Assembly (NCBI RefSeq): GCF_018982885.2
Contig: NZ_CP081848.1
Span: forward strand, 3,720,001-3,784,000
Direction of reading: 5' to 3'
From: Polymorphobacter megasporae
GTDB taxonomy: Bacteria; Pseudomonadota; Alphaproteobacteria; Sphingomonadales; Sphingomonadaceae
DNA length: 64,000 bases
A program made the position numbers and the translations under genes. Below are positions 43,254-50,506 of this stretch, in pieces (the stretch's first letter is position 1; each line of letters begins with the position of its first letter). Under the pieces are notes generated by a model. The model saw only the letters and a list, made by a program, of their open reading frames with translations, made no database searches and had not been told where the DNA came from.

Positions 43254-44702
43254 ATGGCAGCAAGCACGAGTGAACTCGCCCCCGAAGGGCGGATTAGGGA
43301 GGCCAGCATGAATGTGACGGTATCCGCCGCGCACAGCTTTCAGCAGGTTGCGCAATGCGATTGGTTGGCCGTTCTCGACCAAACGATATCATCGGCTGAG
43401 GCAGCTGAGATGGAACTGTCCAGGCAAGGGGAGAATGACCCTTCCGAGCAGCGTAAAGCAAGCGGCTCGTTTTATACTCCAGCGGATGTTGCTTCTCATT
43501 TTTGGGACTTGTTCTTCCGACATCACCGGATTTCGGATGTTCGTTCGCTTCTGGCTTTTACGGCATCTCACGAACTAGTAGAACCATCGGCCGGCTCGGG
43601 CATGTTCGTGTTTAGCTTCCTGAGGAAGGCCGCTCTGCTCGGGGCTACGCCTGAAAACCTCAACAGCGTGCGCTTCCACGTTGTGGATATCAACTTAGCT
43701 GCGCTCAGGTTCTTCTCCGAGCGCCTGCGTACTGTCGAGCATGTGACTGGAGCACGCTTCGACTACATCGGTCCTGCTCAAAGTGACTTCCTTGAATGGT
43801 CGAGGGCAAGCGCCATCCCGAACGCTGTTTTCGTGGGCAACCCTCCATTCATTGCTAATATTCGCGGTGCTCGCTGGCGCAATTTGTATGCGGATTTCGT
43901 GGAAGCGATGCTCACCTATCCCACCTGTAAGGGCGTTAGTCTCATTCTGCCCCTCTCGGTTTGTTTCAGCCGTGATTATGCGGACTTGCGGTCCGCGATA
44001 CGATCAGCAGGAATGGGTATTAGCGCGTCCAGCTACGACAACATTCCAGATTGTCTCTTCAAGGTCGGCAAACCTGACAGCACCAACACCAACCGGGCGA
44101 ACAGCCAGCGTTGCACCATTCTCAACATCGGCGGCTCCGACCCGGCGGCGCGGGAAGCGTCCGCCTTGCTAAGCTGGCCGGCTGGCGGGCGGGTAGAACT
44201 GCTTTCAACGGTCCCGAAGTTTCGCGCGTTTAGGGAGGACGATCCCAGTGGGCAGATACCCCGGCCAGCGTCGGACGTGCTTGCCAATCATATGTTGGAG
44301 GCCGGCAGCGCTCGCCCGCTTCGCACGTTGCTGTCCAAGTTAGGGCGGCCGGTGTTCTCCGTTGGTGGCGTCGCCCGCAACTACATCGGTATCAGAGACT
44401 ATGAGGCTGCCGGTCCCGGCACTATTCCTATCAAAGTCGCGTCCGAGCAGGATCGCGGTCTGGTCCTCCAGGCTCTCTCGTCCGAACTCTTTTTCGATTA
44501 TTGGCGAACTTATGGCGATGGATTCCACGTCACTGTCGAACTAATCGAACGCTTCCCACTAAGCGAAAGCATGGTTTCTCGGTATCGCAGCACAGAGGCG
44601 ATTGCGCGTCGGGTTTGGGACCACCGTGCCGCGTATGCGAAGGAGAAGCTCAACTCAGGTCGCATTGTTCGCTCATACGATTTTCGTGGTGCGTTCCGCT
44701 GA
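43254..44702 (+). CDS. N6-adenine DNA methyltransferase
   Basis: The 482-residue protein has an FYTP segment (SGSFYTPADVASHFWDLF, residues 71-88) typical of the type I/IIG gamma-class enzymes, the SAM motif I ELVEPSAGSGMFVFSFL (110-116), and the catalytic NPPF at 196-199 (FVGNPPFIANIRG). It therefore methylates adenine at N6. The C-terminal half may contain a target-recognition domain; no separate specificity subunit is present. It is separated from the nuclease gene by 53 bases and lies between two partial repeats, suggesting it was added as a module. A later ATG at 43308 is possible. Confidence 0.88.
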   Translation: MAASTSELAPEGRIREASMNVTVSAAHSFQQVAQCDWLAVLDQTISSAEAAEMELSRQGENDPSEQRKASGSFYTPADVASHFWDLFFRHHRISDVRSLLAFTASHELVEPSAGSGMFVFSFLRKAALLGATPENLNSVRFHVVDINLAALRFFSERLRTVEHVTGARFDYIGPAQSDFLEWSRASAIPNAVFVGNPPFIANIRGARWRNLYADFVEAMLTYPTCKGVSLILPLSVCFSRDYADLRSAIRSAGMGISASSYDNIPDCLFKVGKPDSTNTNRANSQRCTILNIGGSDPAAREASALLSWPAGGRVELLSTVPKFRAFREDDPSGQIPRPASDVLANHMLEAGSARPLRTLLSKLGRPVFSVGGVARNYIGIRDYEAAGPGTIPIKVASEQDRGLVLQALSSELFFDYWRTYGDGFHVTVELIERFPLSESMVSRYRSTEAIARRVWDHRAAYAKEKLNSGRIVRSYDFRGAFR

Positions 44703-44705
44703 TAC

Positions 44706-44724
44706 TCGGGTGAAACTCGGGTGA
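44706..44724 (+). repeat. candidate integrase arm-type sites, right
   Basis: TCGGGTGA occurs at 44706-44713 and 44717-44724 with an 11-base period, 88 bases inside the right att core. The same pair occurs at 31582-31600 near the left end, in the same orientation. In the excised circle the two pairs would flank the core, as arm sites do. Confidence 0.5.
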
Positions 44725-44735
44725 AAATGACCGAA

Positions 44736-44761
44736 GTTCGACGTATGTTCGATTGATGTTC
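44736..44761. promoter_or_regulatory. GTTC ladder with 11-base period (two overlapping LexA-like boxes)
   Basis: GTTC occurs at 44736, 44747 and 44758, giving GTTC-N7-GTTC twice over. It sits between the arm-type repeat and the right att core, where no gene promoter is expected, so it may be an SOS-responsive or an integrase/excisionase contact site. Confidence 0.3.
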
Positions 44762-44772
44762 TCGTCGTTGGA

Positions 44773-44799
44773 ACGACTAAAACCGCAGTTTTCCGTCGT
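44773..44799. repeat. imperfect hairpin near the right end of the element
   Basis: ACGAC-T-AAAAC pairs with GTTTT-CC-GTCGT around a four-base loop. It lies 14 bases before the att core; it may terminate the last cargo transcript or serve as a structural site. Confidence 0.4.
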
Positions 44800-44812
44800 T
44801 GATGCTCCGTCC

Positions 44813-44864
44813 CACTGTGTTGACATCGCAGGGGTCGCTGGTTCGATACCAGCCGTGCCCACCA
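44813..44864 (+). repeat. attR: 52-bp copy of the tRNA-Val 3' end
   Basis: These 52 bases match 31459-31510 exactly. They have no acceptor 5' half or D stem, so they are not a second tRNA. This is the original chromosomal 3' end of the tRNA gene, displaced by integration. Confidence 0.93.
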
Positions 44865-44892
44865 TTTGATCCAAAGTCTTAGACCGAGCCTT

Positions 44893-44918
44893 CCGGGGAG
44901 CTGCACAGCGCTCCCCGG
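44893..44918 (+). terminator. hairpin downstream of attR
   Basis: CCGGGGAGC pairs with GCTCCCCGG (9 bp). It lies 28 bases past the displaced tRNA 3' end and is probably the original tRNA-Val terminator, left behind when the element integrated. Confidence 0.6.
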
Positions 44919-45057
44919 TTCACTCGACCCTTGCCCGGCAGCACGCAGAAATACCCGCCGATTGATGGTGTCGGTTTCGCGCAAGAAACGTTAGCGTACA
45001 TCCGGAGGGGCATGCAGGCTGGCGCGGGGCGCGCTGGCCACGGGAGGTACGCTGGAG

Positions 45058-46989
45058 ATGATCGAGATCGACCCGCCTGCGCGCGCCCAGGTCGTGCCCG
45101 CCGAGGTTCCCGGCCTCGCGGCGCTGCTGTCGCTCGCGGTCGGGGTGGTGTCGGTTGCCGCGCTGTATCTCGCGCGCGACGTCCTCGTGCCGATCATGCT
45201 TGCGATCCTGCTGTCGTTCATCCTGTCGCCGGTGGTCGAACTGCTCCAGCGGCTGCGGTTGCCGCGCGTTCCGTCGGTCGTCCTCGCCGTCGTCATCGCG
45301 CTGAGCGTCGCCGGGGTCCTCGCGACGGTGATGGGGACGCAAGTTGCGAGCCTTGCGACCGATGCACCGCGCTATGCGGTGACGATCCGCCACAAGGTCC
45401 GCGAGGCGCAGTCGTCGACGATCGGCCAGCTGCCGGCGATGATCGGCGCGCTCGGGCGGCAATTCGATCGCGCCAGCGGCGGGCTTGCCAACCCGGTCCG
45501 TGTCGTCAGCGGCCCGCGCGCGCTGCGGACGGCACCGCCGCCGCTGCCGGTCGAGGTGCGCACCCCGCCCTTGTCGCCGATCGCGCTGATGCGTGCGGTT
45601 CTCGCCCCGGTCATCGGGCCGCTCGAAACGACGGGCATCGTTGTCATCGTCGCGATCTTCATCCTGCTCCAGCGCGAGGATCTGCGCGACCGGTTGATCC
45701 GCATCTTCGGCGCGACCGACCTCCACAGGACGACGACGGCGATGGACGATGCCGCGTCGCGACTGAGCCGCTATTTCCTGACGCAGGTCGCGATCAATGC
45801 GCTGTTCGGCACGATCATCGGCAGCGGGCTGTATTTCATCGGCGTGCCCTCTCCCGCCTTGTGGGGAGTGCTCGCCGGGCTGCTCCGCTTCCTGCCGTAC
45901 ATTGGCCCGGTGCTCGCCGCGATCCCGCCGCTGATCCTCGCCGCCGCGGTCGGCCCCGACTGGGCGATGTCGTTCTGGGTTATCGGCTTGTTCCTCGTCG
46001 TCGAGCCGATCATGGGCTATGTCGTCGAGCCGATGGTCTATGGCCATTCGACCGGACTTTCGCCGGTCGCGGTGATCGTCTCGGCGATCTTCTGGACATG
46101 GTTGTGGGGGCCGATCGGGCTGATCCTGTCGACCCCGCTGACCTTGTGCCTCGTCGTCCTCGGGCGCCACGTCAAACGGCTCGAATTCCTCGACGTCATG
46201 CTCGGCGACCGCCCGGCGCTGACCCCGGTCGAGAGCTTCTACCAGCGGATGCTCGCCGGCGACCCCGACGAGGCGCTCGATCAGGCCGAGGCGCTGCTCC
46301 GCGACCGGTCGCTGTCGAGCTATTACGACGAGGTCGTGGTCAAGGGGCTGCAGATGGCGGCTGCTGATTGCCTGCGCGGCGTGCTCGACGACGCACGGCT
46401 CGACCGGGTGCGCCGTGCCGCGCGCGCGTTGATCGCCGACCTCGCCGGACACGACGACAGCAATCCGCCCCCGGCGCGCGGCACCGCGCCGAACGTCCGG
46501 ACGCTCGCCGAAAAGGCCTTGCCCGCGACCGCGGCACCAATCGCCGCCGTGCATCCGTTGACCGCGGCATGGCAAGCCAATGGCGCGATCCTGTGCGTCG
46601 CGGGTCGTGGGCCGCTCGACGAGGTCGGGTCATCGATCCTCGCGCAGCTGCTCGACAAGCACGACCTCGGCTCGCGGACGGCAACCTACGCCGAGGTCTC
46701 GCGCGACCGCATCGCCGAACTCGACGTGTCGGGCGTCCTCGCCGTCGCGGTGACGTACCTCGATCTCGACGGCAACCCAGCGCACCTGCGGACGCTGCTC
46801 CGGCGGCTCCACGATCGGCTCCCCGGCGTACCGGTGACGGTCGGGTTGTGGCGGCGCGGCGAGAACGAGCAGGAGTCACCCGACGCCGATCAGGTTGCAG
46901 GCAATCTGCGCGAGATGGTCATTCACTGCCGCGACATCGCCGAAGCGGGTGGTGCCGCAGACCGCGATCTGATGGCGGCGTTCGCGTAG
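45058..46989 (+). CDS. AI-2E family membrane transporter with long C-terminal extension
   Basis: The 643-residue protein has a UPF0118/AI-2E-type membrane domain: VLVPIMLAILLSFILSPVVE, SRYFLTQVAINALFGTIIGSG split over the usual loop, GLLRFLPYIGPVLAAIPPL, FLVVEPIMGYVVEPMVYG, and GLILSTPLTLCLVVLGRH. Members export autoinducer-2-like or other small molecules or exchange ions. Beyond about residue 380 an extra soluble region of some 260 residues follows (AGDPDEALDQAEALLRD, then a Rossmann-like LTAAWQANGAILCVAGRG). Its function is unknown. GGAG precedes the ATG. The gene lies just outside the mobile element. Confidence 0.8.
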   Translation: MIEIDPPARAQVVPAEVPGLAALLSLAVGVVSVAALYLARDVLVPIMLAILLSFILSPVVELLQRLRLPRVPSVVLAVVIALSVAGVLATVMGTQVASLATDAPRYAVTIRHKVREAQSSTIGQLPAMIGALGRQFDRASGGLANPVRVVSGPRALRTAPPPLPVEVRTPPLSPIALMRAVLAPVIGPLETTGIVVIVAIFILLQREDLRDRLIRIFGATDLHRTTTAMDDAASRLSRYFLTQVAINALFGTIIGSGLYFIGVPSPALWGVLAGLLRFLPYIGPVLAAIPPLILAAAVGPDWAMSFWVIGLFLVVEPIMGYVVEPMVYGHSTGLSPVAVIVSAIFWTWLWGPIGLILSTPLTLCLVVLGRHVKRLEFLDVMLGDRPALTPVESFYQRMLAGDPDEALDQAEALLRDRSLSSYYDEVVVKGLQMAAADCLRGVLDDARLDRVRRAARALIADLAGHDDSNPPPARGTAPNVRTLAEKALPATAAPIAAVHPLTAAWQANGAILCVAGRGPLDEVGSSILAQLLDKHDLGSRTATYAEVSRDRIAELDVSGVLAVAVTYLDLDGNPAHLRTLLRRLHDRLPGVPVTVGLWRRGENEQESPDADQVAGNLREMVIHCRDIAEAGGAADRDLMAAFA

Positions 46990-47503
46990 GCGGAGCCGGA
47001 CGTTACCCTCCACGGCCTAGCCGCGCGTCACGCTGTCCTACACGGCCGTGAATGGGTTACTGTCCGACTTCGAGTCGGGTCACGTTGGCCAGACGCTGCG
47101 TGCCGTGCTCTTTCTCATTGTTGGCCGGTCTTTTTCCTCAGCTCGTTAAGATGCGAGGCGAAGCGATCTTTCTTGAATCGTGTGGGTGATAGCGGCTGTG
47201 CGCGATCGTAATCTCTTGAGTTTACGGGCGTTGCTCTAACGGAAAGTCCCACGAAATCCGGGAGCGATCAAACGTCAAAGCACATGCGTTTGTGTGAACT
47301 TATTTTGAACTTAGCATCTGCTATACGCCCAAGTCACTGAATTTGCTCATCCCCTCCCGTTCAGGGCAGCGGCCGGGGATAGGCGAGCCGGCGCGACACT
47401 TTTGCCCGGGAAGCCCCCCGAGCGGGCGCAAGCGCGCTGCAATTCTCCCCATCCCCCTTCAGGGGAAAGGGAGCATCAACAGACAGGCGTGACGCGTGAG
47501 ACC
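46990..47503. other. gene-free stretch of 514 bases with regulatory-looking sequences
   Basis: No coding frame can be defended. It contains the TGTAGGACAGCG motif on the minus strand (47031-47042), a small perfect hairpin CCGACT-TCG-AGTCGG, a LexA-like box (47296-47310) and AT-rich flanks unlike the surroundings. A small RNA or short SOS-controlled transcript is possible. Confidence 0.4.
47296..47310. promoter_or_regulatory. LexA-box-like site (SOS)
   Basis: GAACTTATTTTGAAC fits GAAC-N7-GAAC, the alphaproteobacterial LexA operator, with an AT-rich spacer. Together with its flanks it is nearly identical, in reverse orientation, to the site at 55392-55406. Confidence 0.55.
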
Positions 47504-48265
47504 TTATGACTGCGCGGGTGCGATCGACATCACGATGCGCTGGCGCTCGAACAGATGCGTGATCTGCGACAGCGAGAACAGGTGCGCGTAGATCAGGCCC
47601 ATCATCCCGTTCTGGATCATCTTGCGCGCCTGGTCGCCGCGCAGGGTCTGCAGCTTCTCCTCGGCGACCATGCGGAAACCACGATAGACGCTCGGCTCGG
47701 GCATGTCGGGCTGCTGGATCGTGACTTCGCCGTCGGTCAGCAGGTTGAGCTTCTCAAGCTCCTCCATGAAGCCGCGGGTCCGCGCGACCGACTGCTCGAA
47801 CTGCTCGCAGAACTCGAGGATGCGCTTGGTCGTCGCCGTCGGCTGGTCGCCGTCGAACAATTTGTCCTCGGCGTCGGGGCTGACGATGCCGGTCGTGTCG
47901 TCGAAGCAGAGCGACAATTCGGTGGCGTCGGGGCCGAGCTTGGCCAGCATGAACGGATAGCGGCGGACGATCGCCGGAAGATACGCGCCGTCCTCCCACT
48001 TGCCGTCGCGGTCGACGTACAGGTTGAGGCCGTCGGTCAGGCTGAGCAATGCGAGCGGCGCGGGGTTCTCGCCCATGCCGAAGATGATCGGGAAGCTCCG
48101 CTGGGCGACCGAGAACTCGTCGACAGTCAGCGGAATCGCGTGGGTAATCGAGGTCCAGGCCAGGCTGGTCTGCACCGCGAGGCCATAGTCCTGATGGAAC
48201 TGGGTCGAGACCGGCACGAGCGAATTGTAGAACAGCGGCAATTGCGACGCGGGCATGGAAGCCAT
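47504..48265 (-). CDS. SapC-family protein
   Basis: The 253-residue protein belongs to the SapC family, widespread near TonB-dependent receptor genes in sphingomonads and xanthomonads. Visible features are PLFYNSLVPVSTQFHQDYGL, PLTVDEFSVAQRSFPIIFGM and LNLYVDRDGKWEDGAYLPAI, with AYLPAIVRRYPFML. It is predicted soluble; the role is not established, although a link with glycan uptake has been suggested for family members. The ATG at 48265 is chosen; a second ATG at 48256 is possible. Confidence 0.8.
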   Translation of the reverse strand: MASMPASQLPLFYNSLVPVSTQFHQDYGLAVQTSLAWTSITHAIPLTVDEFSVAQRSFPIIFGMGENPAPLALLSLTDGLNLYVDRDGKWEDGAYLPAIVRRYPFMLAKLGPDATELSLCFDDTTGIVSPDAEDKLFDGDQPTATTKRILEFCEQFEQSVARTRGFMEELEKLNLLTDGEVTIQQPDMPEPSVYRGFRMVAEEKLQTLRGDQARKMIQNGMMGLIYAHLFSLSQITHLFERQRIVMSIAPAQS

Positions 48266-48364
48266 GAACAAGACTTTCGCGAGGGACGGCGGCACCCCCC
48301 ACGGGTCCGCGTAAGGACGCCGCTGTACGGAGCGACGCGCGCGGGTGCAAGCGCGGGCCGCGCC

Positions 48365-49768
48365 CTAGCCGACGATCTTGCCCGGGTTCATGATACCGAG
48401 CGGATCGAGCGCCGCCTTGATCGCGCGCATCGCGGCGAGCTTGCCCGGGTCGGCGACACGCGCCAGTTCCGCCAGCTTGACACTGCCGATGCCGTGTTCG
48501 GCGGCGATCGATCCATGGTGCGACATGACGAGGTCGTTGACTGCTGCCGTGATCGCGGGGCCGTGCGCATCGGCCCATGCCGCGCTGTCGCTCCCTGCGG
48601 GCGCGCGGGCATTGAAGTGGACGTTGCCGTCGCCGAGATGACCGAAGGCGAGGACGCGGCTGCCGGGCCAGCGCGCCTCGATGATCGGCGTCGCCTCGAC
48701 GATGAAGCCAGGCATCCGGGCGACCGGCACCGCGATGTCGTGCTTGACCGCCACCCCGTCGCGCCGCTCGGCCTCGGGCAGGGTTTCGCGGAGCCGCCAC
48801 AGGGCCGCGGCCTGAGCTTCGGACTGAGCAATGACCGCGTCGGCGACGCCCGCCTCAGCAAGGACGTCCGTTAACGCCGCCGCCAGTCCAGCGTCGGCGC
48901 GGACCGAGGTCAGCTCGATCAGCACCTGCCAGTCGTGCGCCTCGGTGAGCGGCGCGCGCAGGCCGTTCGCGACGAGCAGGTCGACTCCCGCCTGCGGGAT
49001 CAGCTCGAAGCTTTCGACGACGTCGCCGAGACGGTCGCGCAGCATCGCAAGCAGCGCCAGCGCCGCCGCCGGGCTCGCCACCCCGGCCCAAGCGACTGCG
49101 GTATCGCGCGGCGCCGGGACCAGCCGCAGGGCGATGCGGGTGACGATGCCGAGCGTCCCCTCCGCTCCGATGAGCAGCTGCTTGATGTCATAGCCGCTAT
49201 TGTCCTTTATCAATGGATCGAGCTGGGCGAGCACCGCCCCCGACGGCAGCACCGCTTCAATCCCCGCGACGAGCGCGCGCATCGTCCCGTGACGCAGGAC
49301 CTGCACCCCGCCCGCATTCGTCGCGACGAGCCCGCCGATCGTCGCGCTGCCCTTCGCGGCGATGCTCAGCGGGAAGACTAACCCCGCGGCGCGCGCAGCG
49401 GCATGGACGTGCTCGAGGATCGCGCCGGCGCCGGTCACCATCGTCAACCCGGCGCGGTCGGGCGGGTCGATCGTGTCCATCCGGGCGAGCGAGACGATGA
49501 CGCTATCGCCGGTCGCGCGGGGAATCCCACCGCCGACAAGGCCGGTATTACCGCCCTGCGGGACGATCGCGATGCCGCCCGCCGCCGCCGCGCGGACGAT
49601 CGCCTTGGTCGCCGCCGTCGTTCGCGGCCAGACGATCAGCCCGGCGGTGCCGTGGACGCGCCCCCGCCAGTCGACCAGGTGCGGGGCGAGCACCGCCGGA
49701 TCGTCGCTCCACGCACCGTCGCCCGCAGCCTGCTTGATCGCGTCGAACGGGTGAGACTGGTTTACCAC
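48365..49768 (-). CDS. FAD-linked 2-hydroxyacid dehydrogenase (D2HGDH/GlcD-like)
   Basis: The 467-residue enzyme has an FAD-binding PCMH domain (IAIVPQGGNTGLVGGGIPRA, AILEHVHAAARAAGLVFPL, GLVATNAGGVQVLRHGTMRA) and the C-terminal FAD-linked oxidase domain with LAFGHLGDGNVHFNARAP, SIAAEHGIGSVK and LDPLGIMNPGKI. This is the D-2-hydroxyglutarate / D-lactate / glycolate dehydrogenase superfamily; the electron acceptor is probably a quinone or ETF. A GTG at 49768 gives the usual N-terminus; the ATG at 49807 would add 13 residues without family support. Confidence 0.88.
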   Translation of the reverse strand: MVNQSHPFDAIKQAAGDGAWSDDPAVLAPHLVDWRGRVHGTAGLIVWPRTTAATKAIVRAAAAGGIAIVPQGGNTGLVGGGIPRATGDSVIVSLARMDTIDPPDRAGLTMVTGAGAILEHVHAAARAAGLVFPLSIAAKGSATIGGLVATNAGGVQVLRHGTMRALVAGIEAVLPSGAVLAQLDPLIKDNSGYDIKQLLIGAEGTLGIVTRIALRLVPAPRDTAVAWAGVASPAAALALLAMLRDRLGDVVESFELIPQAGVDLLVANGLRAPLTEAHDWQVLIELTSVRADAGLAAALTDVLAEAGVADAVIAQSEAQAAALWRLRETLPEAERRDGVAVKHDIAVPVARMPGFIVEATPIIEARWPGSRVLAFGHLGDGNVHFNARAPAGSDSAAWADAHGPAITAAVNDLVMSHHGSIAAEHGIGSVKLAELARVADPGKLAAMRAIKAALDPLGIMNPGKIVG

Positions 49769-49910
49769 ACCAGGACCATAAGCCTGACGGTGCCGACGCG
49801 AAAGCATCGCTGGACATTGACCCTCCCGGGATCGATCGTCAGGTTGACACCGAGTTTAACGGAAACAGGCAACGCGCTGATTCGTGACAAGCTATAATTG
49901 TATCAGTCTG

Positions 49911-50315
49911 ATGTTCCTGCGTGTTCTGTACGTTACGCTGGGCGTTGCTGCGCTCGGTGTGAGCGCCGAGGCGAGCCAGCCGGCGCACGCCGCCCGCGCT
50001 CGCGCGCAAGCCGATCATGGCAATGCCGCCGCGAAAGCCGCCGTGCGTGCTGCGAAAACGCGGTGCATCGGGGTCGACCACGTTGCCGGCGCGGTCGTCT
50101 TCGGCGACCGAGCCGTCGAGTTATCGATGAACGGCGGTACCCGCTGGCGCATGACCTTCGCCCAGGCCTGCCCGGCGCTAAGCTTCTACCAGGGTTTTTA
50201 TTACCGTCGCGCGGTCGCTGGCCAGTTGTGCGCCGGGCGCGACGCCGTCATTGCCCGGTCGGGCGGGGAATGCCCGATCGATACGATCGTTAAGGTCGCC
50301 GCAGCCCGCCGATAG
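49911..50315 (+). CDS. small exported protein, DUF6491-like
   Basis: The 134-residue protein has a signal peptide (FLRVLYVTLGVAALGVSAEA) and a mature domain with the cysteine spacing and segments (RCIGVDHVAGAVVFGDRAVE, MTFAQACPALSFYQGFYYRR, GQLCAGRDAVIAR, GGECPIDTIV) resembling DUF6491 proteins of sphingomonads. Four cysteines suggest two disulfides in the periplasm. Function is unknown. The ATG at 49911 is preferred to the GTG at 49884 because it begins the signal peptide. Confidence 0.6.
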   Translation: MFLRVLYVTLGVAALGVSAEASQPAHAARARAQADHGNAAAKAAVRAAKTRCIGVDHVAGAVVFGDRAVELSMNGGTRWRMTFAQACPALSFYQGFYYRRAVAGQLCAGRDAVIARSGGECPIDTIVKVAAARR

Positions 50316-50506
50316 GGCTCGACTGTGACAAATACGCCACGCCGAAATAGACTTGTCGGCCGGGCGCAGAAATCACCATCGCGGTGTGGACAAGCCGCGC
50401 TTCGCCTGTTCAGATGATCACCAACCCGCGCAGTCTTATGCCGTGGGGACGCTGATCGGCGGGAACAACCGCCGGCGGCGAAGGACATAACTTTGGGGAG
50501 AAAATC

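Larger units (their letters stand above)
31459..44864. mobile_element. integrative mobilizable element in tRNA-Val, about 13.4 kb
   Basis: The element is bounded by 52-bp direct repeats, with a tyrosine integrase gene next to the tRNA. In order it carries: integrase and two small control genes (leftward), then rightward a small protein, RHH protein, coupling protein, MobF relaxase, and a four-gene restriction-modification cassette. No VirB/TraB-type mating genes are present, so it is an IME rather than a full ICE. Codon use in the cargo portion is less GC-rich than the host, which supports recent acquisition. Confidence 0.92.

Noticed and set aside
44813-44864. A second tRNA-Val gene
   Set aside because: Only the 3' 52 bases are present; the acceptor 5' strand and D arm are missing, and the copy is explained as attR.
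31459-44864. Complete integrative conjugative element
   Set aside because: No VirB-type mating-pore genes are present; only relaxase and coupling protein, so it is mobilizable rather than self-transmissible.
44920-46575. Minus-strand frame of over 500 codons over the AI-2E gene
   Set aside because: Arg/Asp-rich shadow translation typical of high-GC DNA; the plus strand has clear membrane helices.
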